A DNA stretch of 64,000 nt, from NCBI RefSeq assembly GCF_014650995.1, contig NZ_BMWA01000032.1, positions 4,327 to 68,326 on the forward strand, given 5' to 3'. Under the pieces are notes generated by a model. The model saw only the letters and a program-made list of their open reading frames with translations, searched no databases and was not told the DNA's origin. Source of the stretch: Streptomyces viridiviolaceus. Its GTDB lineage: Bacteria; Actinomycetota; Actinomycetes; Streptomycetales; Streptomycetaceae. The translations under genes were made by a program, and so were the position numbers. Positions 8,039 to 16,877 of this stretch are shown here, in pieces; the stretch's first letter is position 1, and each line of letters starts with the position of its first letter.

Positions 8039-11000
8039 TTGCGCAGACAAGTGAAAAGAGCGTGCGCGGCCACGGTCGCCACGGCGGCGGCCGTGGCACT
8101 CGCGGCGGGCATGACCAGCCCCGCCGCGGCGGACGGGCAGCGGGCGGCCGACGCCGCGCCGGCCTCCGGCACGGCCAAGCACCGCATCACGCTGATCACC
8201 GGCGACCGGGTCGCCGTCGACGCCAAGGGGCGCGTCGTCGGCCTGGAACGGGCCGAGGGACGCGAGCACATACCCGTCCAGATCCGCCGGGCCGACGGCC
8301 ACACCCTCGTCGTCCCCGCCGACGCCGCCCGCCTGGTCGCCACCGGCAAGCTGGACCAGCGACTCTTCGACATCACCGAACTGGGCAAGGCCAGCACCCG
8401 CAAGGCCCAGAAGAACGGCCTGAAGGTCATCGTCGGCTACCAGGGCACCGCCAAGGCCACCAAGGCCGACGTCCGTGACGCGGGCACCCTGCGCCGCACC
8501 CTGAAGGCGCTCAACGCCGACGCCGTGCAGACCCCGCACGAGGACACGCCCGACCTGTGGGACGCGGTCACCAACGGCGAGAAGACGGCCTCCGGCATCG
8601 CGCACGTCTGGCTCGACGGCGTCCGCAAGGCCAGCCTCGACAAGTCCGTGCCGCAGATCGGCGCCCCCAAGGCGTGGGCCGCCGGCTACGACGGCAAGGG
8701 CGTCAGGATCGCCGTCCTGGACACCGGCGTGGACACCAACCACCCCGACCTGAAGAACCAGGTCGTCGCGTCCAAGAACTTCTCCGTCTCGCCCGACGCC
8801 GGCGACAAGTACGGCCACGGCACGCACGTCGCCTCCATCGCGGCGGGCTCCGGCACGAAGGGCGGCGGCAAGTTCAAGGGAGTCGCGCCGGGCGCCAAGC
8901 TGCTCAACGGCAAGGTGCTCAGCGACGACGGCTTCGGCGACGACTCCGGCATCCTCGCCGGCATGGAGTGGGCGGCCGAGCAGGGCGCCGACATCGTCAA
9001 CCTCAGCCTCGGCGGCGGCGACACCCCGGAGATCGACCCGCTGGAAGCGCAGGTCAACAAGCTCTCCGAGCAGAAGGGCATCCTCTTCGCCATCGCCGCC
9101 GGCAACGAGGGCGAGTTCGGCGACCGCACCGTCGGCTCCCCGGGCAGCGCCGCCGCGGCCCTGACCGTGGGCGCCGTCGACGACAACGACAAGCTGGCCG
9201 GGTTCTCCAGCACCGGCCCCGGCCTCGACGGCGCCGTCAAGCCCGACGTCACCGCACCCGGCGTCGACATCACCGCGGCCTCCGCCAAGGGCAGCATCAT
9301 CGCCCAGGAGGTCGGCGAGAAGCCCGCCGGCTACGTCACGATCTCCGGCACGTCGATGGCCACCCCGCACGTCGCGGGCGCCGCCGCCATCCTCAAGCAG
9401 CAGCACCCCGACTGGACGTACGCCGAGCTGAAGGGCGCCCTCACCGCGTCCACCAAGGGCGGCAAGTACACGCCGTTCCAGCAGGGTTCGGGCCGCGTCC
9501 AGGTCGACCGGGCCGTCAAGCAGACCGTGATCGCCGACCCGGTGTCGGTGAGCTTCGGCGTCCAGCAGTGGCCGCACACCGACGACAAGCCGGTCACCAA
9601 GCAGCTGACGTACCGCAACCTCGGCACCAAGGACGTCACGCTCACCCTCGCCGCGACCGCGACCGACCCCAAGGGCAAGGCGGCCCCGGCCGGCTTCTTC
9701 AAGCTCGGCGCCGGCAAGGTCACCGTCCCGGCGGGCGGCAAGGCGTCCGTCCCGCTGACCGTGAACACCAAGCTGGGCGGCACGCTGGACGGCGCCTACT
9801 CGGCGTACGTCACGGCGACCGGCGGCGGCCAGTCCGTGCGTACGGCCGCCGCCGTGGAGCGCGAGGTCGAGTCGTACGACGTCACGCTGAAGGTCATCGG
9901 CCGGGACGGCAAGCCCGCCTCCAGCTACGGGGCCGACCTGACCGGTGTCTCCGGCCTCGCCGAGGAGCAGTGGCTGTCGCCGTACGACCCCGACGGCACC
10001 GTCACCGTCCGCGTGCCCAGGGGCGGTTACGTCCTCAACGCCTCGATCTACGTGAGCCAGGACCCGGAGAAGTACGAGGGCGCCGACTGGATCGCCCAGC
10101 CCCGGCTGAACGTCACCAAGAACACCACCGTCACCCTGGACGCGCGCACCGCCAAGCCCGTGAACATCACGGTGCCGGACAAGAAGGCGAAGTCCGAGTT
10201 CGCCTCCGCGGACTTCACCGTCGAGGTGGGCGACTCCAGCTACGGCTTCGGCTGGTGGCTGGACTCGTACGACAACTTCCGCTCCCGGCACCTCGGCCCG
10301 CAGATCACCGACGGCTCGCTGAGCCAGCAGTGGGACGCGCACTGGTCCAAGGGCGCGACGGAGCAGTACGACACCGTCGCCGGCGGCAAGGTCAAGCAGC
10401 TCGCCACCGGCTACACCCGCCACTACAAGGCGGGCGACCTGGCCACGCTCAAGACCGGCCTCGGCGCCTCCTCCAGCGGCAAGAAGGGCGCCGTCTCCGC
10501 GACGGGCTGGCTGCCCGGCAGCGGCGGCGGCTCCTCGATCGGCATCCCGCAGACCCTGCCCGGCACCCGCACCCTGCACCTGTCCACCTCGGGCGGAGTG
10601 ACCTGGGACGTGCAGTTCGAGCAGTACGGCGGGGTCGACGCCGACGGCTTCCCGGTCGTCGAGGCGGGCTACACGCTCGGCGCGCCGCAGCGTTACCAGG
10701 CGGGCAAGAGCTACTCGACGACCTTCAACACGGCCGTCTTCGGGCCGCGCCTCACCTCGGACTTCGGTCTGTTCCGCGACGGCAACGCCATCACCGGCGT
10801 CGTCCCGCTGTTCGCCGACGGCAAGGGCCACGCGGGCTCCTCGGTCTTCACCTCGTCCGCCACGACCCTCTACCGCAACGGCACCAAGGTCGGCTCGCAC
10901 GACGACCCGCTGTTCGGTGAGAAGGAGTTCACGGTCCCGTCCGGCGACGCGCAGTACCGGCTGACGACGTCGGTCAAGCGCTCCGTCAAGGTCGCGGCGG

Positions 11001-11365
11001 CCTCCACCCGGATCGACGCGAGCTGGACCTTCCGCTCCAAGAAGACCGCCGACCTCACCAAGCTGCCCGCCTCCACGGCCCGCTTCCTCGCCGTCACGGG
11101 CCAGGACAGCAGGGTCGCCGCCGGCAGGACGGCCACCGTCCCGGTCACCGTCGAGGGCGCGGCCGCGGGCAAGAACCTGAAGTCGCTCTCGGTGTACGTG
11201 TCGTACGACTACGGCAAGACCTGGAAGAAGGTCACCGTCAAGAACGGCAGGATCACCGTCAAGAACCCGGCGAAGGGGAAGGGCATCTCCTTCCACGCCA
11301 AGATCGACGACAAGAAGGGCAACAAGTCCACGATCTCGATCTACAACGCGTACTACGGCAAGTAG
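8039..11365 (+). CDS. Secreted subtilisin-like serine protease (S8)
   Basis: 1108-aa extracellular protease. A Sec signal peptide (about 1-30, ending PAAADG) is followed by a propeptide of about 170 residues. The S8 domain has catalytic Asp228 in AVLDTGVDTNHPD, His260 in GHGTHVAS, the oxyanion Asn in AIAAGNEG and Ser439 in SGTSMATPHVAGAA. About 580 further residues are rich in beta-sandwich-like sequence, ending in a Lys-rich domain (KTWKKVTVKNGRITVKN). The start is uncertain. TTG 8039 is preceded by AAGGGGGA; GTG 8051 is an alternative; the in-frame start at 7976 lacks a ribosome site and would put 21 residues before the signal peptide. It is monocistronic, with a terminator at its end. Confidence 0.92.
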   Translation: MRRQVKRACAATVATAAAVALAAGMTSPAAADGQRAADAAPASGTAKHRITLITGDRVAVDAKGRVVGLERAEGREHIPVQIRRADGHTLVVPADAARLVATGKLDQRLFDITELGKASTRKAQKNGLKVIVGYQGTAKATKADVRDAGTLRRTLKALNADAVQTPHEDTPDLWDAVTNGEKTASGIAHVWLDGVRKASLDKSVPQIGAPKAWAAGYDGKGVRIAVLDTGVDTNHPDLKNQVVASKNFSVSPDAGDKYGHGTHVASIAAGSGTKGGGKFKGVAPGAKLLNGKVLSDDGFGDDSGILAGMEWAAEQGADIVNLSLGGGDTPEIDPLEAQVNKLSEQKGILFAIAAGNEGEFGDRTVGSPGSAAAALTVGAVDDNDKLAGFSSTGPGLDGAVKPDVTAPGVDITAASAKGSIIAQEVGEKPAGYVTISGTSMATPHVAGAAAILKQQHPDWTYAELKGALTASTKGGKYTPFQQGSGRVQVDRAVKQTVIADPVSVSFGVQQWPHTDDKPVTKQLTYRNLGTKDVTLTLAATATDPKGKAAPAGFFKLGAGKVTVPAGGKASVPLTVNTKLGGTLDGAYSAYVTATGGGQSVRTAAAVEREVESYDVTLKVIGRDGKPASSYGADLTGVSGLAEEQWLSPYDPDGTVTVRVPRGGYVLNASIYVSQDPEKYEGADWIAQPRLNVTKNTTVTLDARTAKPVNITVPDKKAKSEFASADFTVEVGDSSYGFGWWLDSYDNFRSRHLGPQITDGSLSQQWDAHWSKGATEQYDTVAGGKVKQLATGYTRHYKAGDLATLKTGLGASSSGKKGAVSATGWLPGSGGGSSIGIPQTLPGTRTLHLSTSGGVTWDVQFEQYGGVDADGFPVVEAGYTLGAPQRYQAGKSYSTTFNTAVFGPRLTSDFGLFRDGNAITGVVPLFADGKGHAGSSVFTSSATTLYRNGTKVGSHDDPLFGEKEFTVPSGDAQYRLTTSVKRSVKVAAASTRIDASWTFRSKKTADLTKLPASTARFLAVTGQDSRVAAGRTATVPVTVEGAAAGKNLKSLSVYVSYDYGKTWKKVTVKNGRITVKNPAKGKGISFHAKIDDKKGNKSTISIYNAYYGK

Positions 11366-11376
11366 TCCGTGCGGAC

Positions 11377-11409
11377 GGGCCCGCCGGAGCTTCGGCTTCC
11401 GGCGGGCCC
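11377..11409. terminator. Terminator with UUCG loop
   Basis: GGGCCCGCCGGAGC (11377-11390), loop TTCG, and GCTTCCGGCGGGCCC (11395-11409) pair with a single bulged base. It lies between the convergent protease and NTF2-like genes and could serve both. Confidence 0.75.
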
Positions 11410-11418
11410 TTCGCGTTC

Positions 11419-11813
11419 TCAGCCTGCCTTGACCTCGGTGTTCTGGCAGACGTGCAGCAGCCAGGCCCCGTCGTCCCGCTTCGTCATGACGTAGAGCGGG
11501 GCGCCCTCCGTGTCGCCCCCCCCGGCGCGTGGTGGACCTGCCGGACCTTGACGGCCGCCACGTCGGGGCGCAGGAACTGCGTGTGCACCGCCTCGTAGGT
11601 GACCTCGCCGTCCCAGCTCGCGTTCGGCAGCACGGCCCGGGTGAATTCGGCGATCGCGTCCAGGCCGATGAGGACCCTGCCGTGGGCGGTCGTCCACAGG
11701 GCGTCCGGATGGAAGAGCGCGAGGAAGCCCTCGGCGTCCTTGGCCCGCTGGGTGCGTTCGACGGTGGCCACGACCTCTGCGACGGCCTCGATGTCTGAGG
11801 CTTCGGTGTTCAT
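11419..11813 (-). pseudogene. SnoaL/NTF2-like protein, frameshifted at a C8 run
   Basis: The first part reads MNTEASDIEAVAEVV through FLRPDVAAVKVRQVHHAPG in one frame. The expected ending LYVMTKRDDGAWLLHVCQNT continues in another frame. The switch falls on the run of eight C at 11516-11523; seven would restore one continuous protein of about 131 aa. The restored product belongs to the SnoaL-like (DUF4440/SgcJ type) family of small cone-shaped proteins, often enzymes on small hydrophobic substrates. Either this is a one-base sequencing error in a homopolymer or a genuine slippage mutation. Adjacent tetR reads the same way. Confidence 0.75.
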
Positions 11814-11847
11814 GCGGACCACTGTCGTACCTCGAGCGAGGTCGAGG

Positions 11848-12543
11848 TCAAGGGCTGGTACGCGCGCCGTCGCCCCCGGCCTCGGGGGTCAGCAGCCGCA
11901 GCCCGCCCGTCAGTTCGCGCAGGCACCGCACCACGAGTTCCGCCGGGGAACCGGCCCCGGTGGTCGCCGCGTCCGTCGTCGCCCACTGCTCCAGCGCCAC
12001 CCGGATCGCGTCGGTGGCCGCCGCGGCGAGCAGCCGTGCCTCCAGGGGATCGGCGCCGGGCCCCGCCAGGCGGGTCACCACCGGCAGCAGCCGCTCCTCG
12101 GACTCCTGGTTCACCCGGTACCAGACCGCCCGCAGGGCGGGGTCGTCCTGGGCCGCGCGCAGCAGTCCGCGGGTCCAGCGCAGGCCCTCCTCCGTGGTGT
12201 CGCCCGGCGTCGAGAGGGAGGCGACCGCCGCGGTCTCCAGGGCCTCGCCCAGGTCGGCCTCGGGCCCCGCGTCGGCGAGCAGCGCGCGCCAGCGGTCGCC
12301 GCCGGACGACAGCAGCGGCCCGACGGCGTCCTGCTTGCTGCGGAAGTACCGGTAGAACGTGCGCAGCGCGACCCCGGCGCGGCCCGCGATCTCCTCGGCG
12401 GTCGTGCCGTCGGGCCCCTTCTCGGCGAACAGCTCCGCCGCCGCACGGGCGATGTCGAGCTGCGTCGCGGCCTTGCGGCGCTCGGTCAGCGAGGCCGAGG
12501 CGGGGCGGGACGTCCGGGCCTGGTTCGTCCTGGGCTGGTTCAT
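11848..12543 (-). CDS. TetR-family transcriptional regulator
   Basis: 231-aa repressor with the N-terminal TetR helix-turn-helix (IARAAAELFAEKGPDGTTAEEIAGRAGVALRTFYRYF split over about 31-72) and a helical ligand domain. It is divergent from the SDR gene at 12674, and the space between holds a 29-bp imperfect palindrome, so it probably represses that enzyme and itself. TACGCT on the minus strand, seven bases before the ATG, predicts a leaderless message. The longer frame to 12597 would cross the operator and is not preferred. The ligand cannot be deduced. Confidence 0.88.
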   Translation of the reverse strand: MNQPRTNQARTSRPASASLTERRKAATQLDIARAAAELFAEKGPDGTTAEEIAGRAGVALRTFYRYFRSKQDAVGPLLSSGGDRWRALLADAGPEADLGEALETAAVASLSTPGDTTEEGLRWTRGLLRAAQDDPALRAVWYRVNQESEERLLPVVTRLAGPGADPLEARLLAAAATDAIRVALEQWATTDAATTGAGSPAELVVRCLRELTGGLRLLTPEAGGDGARTSP

Positions 12544-12584
12544 GCAGGAAAGCGTACGTGCCGCAGGCCAGGTAGGCATGGAAT

Positions 12585-12620
12585 GCCGTAATGGCAAAAC
12601 GTGTCACTACGGCGTACGGT
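12585..12620. promoter_or_regulatory. TetR operator candidate overlapping the SDR promoter
   Basis: GCCGTAATGGCA (12585-12596) and TGTCACTACGGC (12602-12613) are inverted repeats matching at ten of twelve positions around AAACG. The plus-strand promoter TGGCAA (12592-12597) - 17 bp - TACGGT (12615-12620) overlaps the palindrome, the geometry of a repressor site. Confidence 0.6.
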
Positions 12621-12673
12621 GGACGTCGCGCGGCTCCTCGGCCGCGGCACCACGCACACCACAGGGAGTCGAC

Positions 12674-13459
12674 ATGAACCGCTACGAAGGACGTCGCGCG
12701 CTGGTCACCGGCGGCGGCTCGGGCATCGGCCAGGCCACCGTGCTGCGCATCCTGGCGGAGGGCGGACAGGTGGTCGCCGCCGACGTGAGCGAAGCCGGCC
12801 TGAAGGACACCTGCGCGCGGGCGGGCGCGGACGCCGGCCGCCTGACCACGGTCGCCGTGGACATCTCCGACGAGGCGTCCGTCCGCGCGGCCGTCGCCTC
12901 CGCCCTCACGACCCTCGGCGGCCTGGACGTCCTGGTCAACGCGGCCGGCATCCTGCGCTCCTCGCACACCCACGAGACGTCCCTCGCCGACTTCACCAAG
13001 GTGATCGCGGTCAACCTGACCGGCACCTTTCTGATGATCCGCGAGGCGATACCGGCGCTGCTGAAGGGCAACGCCCCGGCCGTGGTCAACTTCAGCTCCA
13101 CGTCCGCGCTGTTCGCCCACCCGTACATGGCGGCCTACGCGGCCAGCAAGGGCGGCATCCAGTCCATGACGCACGCCCTGGCCGCCGAGTACAGCAAGCA
13201 GGGCATCCGGTTCACCGCCGTGCAGCCCGGTTCGATCTCCTCCGGCATGACCGACGGCTCGGGACAGAGCAGGCAGAGCCAGGGCCCCGGCCTGCCCGAG
13301 GACACCGACTGGAGCCTGTTCGCCAAGCTGTCGCCCGCCCTCGGGGAGGGCTTCGCCGGACCCGAGGCCGTGGCGGGCGTCGTCGCCATGCTCGCCAGTG
13401 AGGACGGCAAGTTCATCACCGGCACCGAGATCCGCATCGACGGCGGAACCCACTTCTGA
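12674..13459 (+). CDS. Short-chain dehydrogenase/reductase (SDR)
   Basis: 261-aa cytoplasmic NAD(P)-dependent oxidoreductase. It shows the cofactor motif TGGGSGIG (about 13-20), an acidic residue after beta-2 (VAADVSEAG) favouring NAD(H), NAAG near 87, the catalytic Ser in NFSSTSA, and YAASK with the active Tyr and Lys near 155. The C-terminus GTEIRIDGGTHF is typical of classical SDRs. AGGGAG lies seven bases before the ATG. It is probably controlled by the divergent TetR. The substrate is unknown; 3-hydroxy or hydroxysteroid-like alcohols are common for such TetR-linked SDRs. Confidence 0.9.
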   Translation: MNRYEGRRALVTGGGSGIGQATVLRILAEGGQVVAADVSEAGLKDTCARAGADAGRLTTVAVDISDEASVRAAVASALTTLGGLDVLVNAAGILRSSHTHETSLADFTKVIAVNLTGTFLMIREAIPALLKGNAPAVVNFSSTSALFAHPYMAAYAASKGGIQSMTHALAAEYSKQGIRFTAVQPGSISSGMTDGSGQSRQSQGPGLPEDTDWSLFAKLSPALGEGFAGPEAVAGVVAMLASEDGKFITGTEIRIDGGTHF

Positions 13460-13484
13460 TTGCCGAGACGGGCGATAGCGGGCG

Positions 13485-13506
13485 CCCCCGCGGCCGGCCG
13501 CGGGGG
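13485..13506. terminator. 22-bp perfect GC palindrome after the SDR gene
   Basis: CCCCCGCGGCC followed directly by GGCCGCGGGGG forms an 11-bp self-complementary stem 25 bases after the SDR stop codon; it probably acts as a terminator. Confidence 0.5.
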
Positions 13507-13577
13507 ACGCGGCGACGTGACCGCGGGCGGGACACGGAGAACGGCCCGAACCCCGGCGGCCAGGCACAATCCGTGGC

Positions 13578-13590
13578 TACGCTCGCCACA
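13578..13590 (+). promoter_or_regulatory. Candidate -10, leaderless
   Basis: TACGCT at 13578-13583 is six bases from the ATG at 13590, with no ribosome-binding site. Confidence 0.35.
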
Positions 13591-14534
13591 TGACGCTTCG
13601 TCGGATATTACGGGTAATGATCGTTCTCGCCGTGGCCCTCGCGGGAGGCGTCGGCGGTGGTGCCGTGGCACAGGCCGGGGAGGAGCGGGCGCCCGGCGGC
13701 GGACAGGTCCTGTACTACAACCACGCCTACGGGGTGCTCGACCGCGAGACCGCCGACGCCGTCGAACACTCCGCCTACCTGCGCGACTTCGCCAACTTCC
13801 AGGTCCGCACCACGACCGGTGCCGACGGGCAGACCTGGACCGGCCGCTACCTGCTCGGCCGCGAGACCTACGTCGAACTGTTCGGGGTCGGCGACCTCCC
13901 CGGGCAGGACGGCCTCCTCGGCGCCGCGGGCATGGGGGTCTCCACCGAGCGCGCCGGTGACCTCGCGACCGTGGTCGAGCGGCTGCGGGACCAGGGCGTC
14001 ACCGACCCCGTCGAGTTCCCGCAGACCCGCGACTTCGGCGACGGGGTGCCGGTGCCGTGGTTCGACGCCGTCTTCACCACGGGCCAGTACGACGCCTTCG
14101 GGGCATGGGCGATGGAGTACCGGCCGGAGTACTTCGCCGACCCGCGCAGCAACACGGAGCCGGCGAGCCGCCCCGGCGACGTCGGCCGCGAGCGCTACCT
14201 GTCCGACGACTACCGCGACCGCCTGATGCGAGACGTGACCCACCTGCGCCTCGGCGTCACCGCGGGAGACCTCGCCGACACCGTGCCGCTGCTGCGGGCG
14301 GGCGGGTTCACGGTGCGGCACCTGGCGGACGGCGACGGTGTCGTCGCGAAGGGCGGCGGCACGACGATCCGGCTGGACGCCGTGCCGCGCGACCGGGCCG
14401 GGCTGAAGCAGATCGGGATGTCGCTGAACCGGCCCGTGCCGCACCGGCACGTGGAACGGCTCGGACACTCCGCCCTCGTCGTCGGCCCGGGCCCCCGCGC
14501 CGTATGGGCCTTCGACGGCGCGGACGCCGGCTGA
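13590..14534 (+). CDS. Secreted DUF5829-like protein with a TTA codon
   Basis: 314-aa exported protein. The signal peptide is MTLRRILRVMIVLAVALAGG and onward, with cleavage near AQAG. The mature part starts QVLYYNHAYGVLDRETADA and has DUF5829-type features as I recall that family; no catalytic motif is known to me. Codon 7 is TTA (13608-13610), the rare leucine codon read only by the bldA tRNA in Streptomyces, so translation should be development-linked. Several neighbouring codons (ATA, CTT, GTA, CGT) are also unusual for this genome, but only in the signal region. No operon partner. The family assignment is moderate. Confidence 0.75.
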   Translation: MTLRRILRVMIVLAVALAGGVGGGAVAQAGEERAPGGGQVLYYNHAYGVLDRETADAVEHSAYLRDFANFQVRTTTGADGQTWTGRYLLGRETYVELFGVGDLPGQDGLLGAAGMGVSTERAGDLATVVERLRDQGVTDPVEFPQTRDFGDGVPVPWFDAVFTTGQYDAFGAWAMEYRPEYFADPRSNTEPASRPGDVGRERYLSDDYRDRLMRDVTHLRLGVTAGDLADTVPLLRAGGFTVRHLADGDGVVAKGGGTTIRLDAVPRDRAGLKQIGMSLNRPVPHRHVERLGHSALVVGPGPRAVWAFDGADAG

Positions 14535-14561
14535 CGACGGCCCCTCACACCGCGACCGGCA

Positions 14562-14591
14562 TGACCCGGGCCGGGATCTCCGCCCGGGTCA
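14562..14591. terminator. Bidirectional hairpin between convergent genes
   Basis: TGACCCGGGC (14562-14571) pairs with GCCCGGGTCA (14582-14591); the right arm overlaps the stop codon of the alcohol dehydrogenase. Confidence 0.5.
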
Positions 14592-15632
14592 GATCGTCGC
14601 CGTGTCGATCACGAAGCGGTACCGGACGTCGCTGGACAGCACCCGCTCGTACGCCTCGTTGATCTCGGCCGCGCCGATCAGCTCGATCTCCGCGCCGATG
14701 CCGTGCCCTGCGCAGAAGTCCAGCATCTCCTGGGTCTCGGCGATGCCGCCGATCATCGAGCCGGCGAGCGTCTTGTTGCCGCCGATCAGCGAGAAGAGGT
14801 TGAGCGAGACCGGCTCCTCGGGGGCACCGACGTTCACCAGGGCGCCGCCGGTCTTCAGCAGGCCCAGGTACGCGCCGAAGTCGAGCGGGGCCGACACCGT
14901 GGAGAGGATCAGGTCGAAGGTTCCGGCCAGCTCCTCGAAGGTCTTCGGGTCGCTGGTGGCGTAGTAGTGGTCCGCCCCCAGCTTCAGCCCGTCCTCCTTC
15001 TTGCGCAGGGACTGCGACAGGACCGTCACCTCGGCGCCGAGCGCGTGCGCGATCTTCACGCCCATGTGGCCGAGCCCGCCCAGACCGATGACGGCGACCT
15101 TCTTGCCCGGTCCCGCGCCCCAGTGCTTGAGCGGCGAGTACGTGGTGATGCCCGCGCACAGCAGCGGCGCGGCGACGTCCAGGGACAGGCCGTCCGGGAT
15201 GCGGACGACGTACCTCTCGTCGACGACGATCTTCTGGGAGTAGCCGCCGTAGGTGGGCTCGCCGTCCTTGCCGACGGCGTTGTACGTGCCGACCATGCCG
15301 GAGCCGGTGCAGAACTGCTCCCGGCCACTCCTGCAGTTCTCGCACTCGCCGCAGGAGTCGACCATGCAGCCGACGCCCACCCGGTCGCCCACGGCGAACT
15401 CGGTGACGCCGGGGCCGACCTCGGAGACGATGCCCGCGATCTCGTGGCCGGGGACCATCGGGAAGATGGCCTCGCCCCAGCCCTCGCGGGCCTGGTGGAT
15501 GTCGGAGTGGCAGATGCCGGCGAACTTGATGTCGATCAGGACGTCGTGCTCGCCCACGGCCCGCCGCTCGATGGTGGTGCGCTCCAGCGGAGCCTTGGCG
15601 GCGGGTGCGGCGTACGCGGCGACAGTGGTCAT
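14589..15632 (-). CDS. Zinc-dependent NAD(P)-alcohol/aldehyde dehydrogenase (CAD/YahK family)
   Basis: 347-aa medium-chain dehydrogenase, related to cinnamyl alcohol dehydrogenase and YahK, interconverting aldehydes and alcohols. Catalytic zinc ligands are in GICHSDIHQ and GHEIAGIV. Structural zinc is held by four cysteines in CGECENCRSGREQFC. The Rossmann motif is GLGGLGHMGVK. The position after beta-2 reads SQSLRKKEDG, which suits NADPH. The ATG is preceded by GGAGAA. It is divergent from the XRE regulator, which may control it. The physiological substrate is unknown. Confidence 0.93.
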   Translation of the reverse strand: MTTVAAYAAPAAKAPLERTTIERRAVGEHDVLIDIKFAGICHSDIHQAREGWGEAIFPMVPGHEIAGIVSEVGPGVTEFAVGDRVGVGCMVDSCGECENCRSGREQFCTGSGMVGTYNAVGKDGEPTYGGYSQKIVVDERYVVRIPDGLSLDVAAPLLCAGITTYSPLKHWGAGPGKKVAVIGLGGLGHMGVKIAHALGAEVTVLSQSLRKKEDGLKLGADHYYATSDPKTFEELAGTFDLILSTVSAPLDFGAYLGLLKTGGALVNVGAPEEPVSLNLFSLIGGNKTLAGSMIGGIAETQEMLDFCAGHGIGAEIELIGAAEINEAYERVLSSDVRYRFVIDTATI

Positions 15633-15811
15633 TTCCGGGTTCTCCGGGATTCTCGTAGCAGGATCTGTGGTGCGCCTCGAGCCTGCCGCCGCGGCCGCCG
15701 CTCACCCAGACCACCGCTTTGCCTACGACCGGCGTGCGTACCACTGACAGGGACAGGTTCCCGGGGATTCCGGGCCTACGACCAGGAATGTCGGAGGACA
15801 TACTGGAGGAC

Positions 15812-16684
15812 ATGGATGGACAGCTGGACCGGCGTGCCGAGCTGAGCGAGTTCCTGCGCACCCGGCGGGCCCGGCTGAAGCCGGAGGACGTGGGACTGCC
15901 GACGTACGGGCGGCACCGCCGGGTGCCGGGACTGCGCCGGGAGGAGCTGGCGCAGCTGGCCGGCATGTCCGTGGCGTACTACACACGGCTCGAGCAGGGC
16001 AACGGACGGAACGTGTCGGCGGAGGTCCTCGACGCGATCGCCCGCGCGCTGAGGCTGTCCGACGCGGAGCACGCCCACCTGATGCACCTGGCGAAGCCGA
16101 CGCGGCCGAAGAAGAAGACGGTGGCGCGTCCGCAGCAGGTCCGGGTGGCGCTGCTGCAGTTGCTGGAGGCGATCGAGACGGTCCCGGCGTACGTCGCGGG
16201 CCGGCGTACGGACATCCTCGCCTGGAACCGGACGGCCGCGGCCCTCTTCGGGGACTGGGGCCGGCTTCCGGCGCAGGAGCGGAATTGGGCGCGGCTGGTG
16301 TTCCTGGACCCGCAGTGCCGGGAGCTGTTCGTCGACTGGGACCAGAAGGCGTCCGACATCGTCAGCTTCCTGCGCATGGACGCGGGCCGCCGACCGGACG
16401 ACCTGCGGCTGTCGGCGCTGGTCGGCGAGCTGTCCGTGAAGAGCGAGGAGTTCCGGCGCCTGTGGGCCACGCACGACGTCAAGGAGAAGACGTACGGCGT
16501 CAAGCGCATGCGGCACCCGCTCGTCGGTGACCTGACCCTGTCCTTCGAGACGTTCCGCATGGTCGACGACGAGGACCAGTCACTCATCACCTACCACGCC
16601 GAGCCGGGCTCCCCGTCGGCCGAGGCCCTGCGCCTGCTGGCGAGCTGGGGCACGGACGCGGTGGCTCAGCAACCCACGGCCTGA
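15812..16684 (+). CDS. XRE-family regulator with MmyB-like ligand domain
   Basis: 290-aa DNA-binding protein. The N-terminal HTH begins RRAELSEFLRTRRARLKPED and includes VPGLRREELAQLAGMSVAYYTRLEQG. A C-terminal MmyB-like domain starts at ETVPAYVAGRRTDILAWNRTAAALFGDW, a region that binds fatty acids in one structurally studied family member. Starts at 15788 (M-S-E-D-I) and 15812 are both possible; 15812 matches the usual family N-terminus and is preceded by GGAGG, though very closely. It is divergent from the alcohol dehydrogenase, and such regulators often control the neighbouring oxidoreductase. Confidence 0.88.
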   Translation: MDGQLDRRAELSEFLRTRRARLKPEDVGLPTYGRHRRVPGLRREELAQLAGMSVAYYTRLEQGNGRNVSAEVLDAIARALRLSDAEHAHLMHLAKPTRPKKKTVARPQQVRVALLQLLEAIETVPAYVAGRRTDILAWNRTAAALFGDWGRLPAQERNWARLVFLDPQCRELFVDWDQKASDIVSFLRMDAGRRPDDLRLSALVGELSVKSEEFRRLWATHDVKEKTYGVKRMRHPLVGDLTLSFETFRMVDDEDQSLITYHAEPGSPSAEALRLLASWGTDAVAQQPTA

Positions 16685-16877
16685 CGCCCGCTCGACGGAT
16701 CCCCGCTCACACTCCCGTCCGGATTCCAGTTGCCGCAGCCGCCGGGCCTGCGACCGCAGGGCGGGTCGGGCGGGCACGGAATCGCGTGGAACCCTCGGGC
16801 GTTGAGAAGGGTGCGTGTGGAGGCCGGCGTGCGAGCCGGGGGCCCGCGTGACCGAGCTGACAGATTGGAGGGCCGCA

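Noticed and set aside
7916..11296. 1126-codon open frame on the minus strand antisense to the subtilisin gene
   Set aside because: It is an antisense shadow created by high GC. The plus frame has the full catalytic triad, a signal peptide and correct codon bias.
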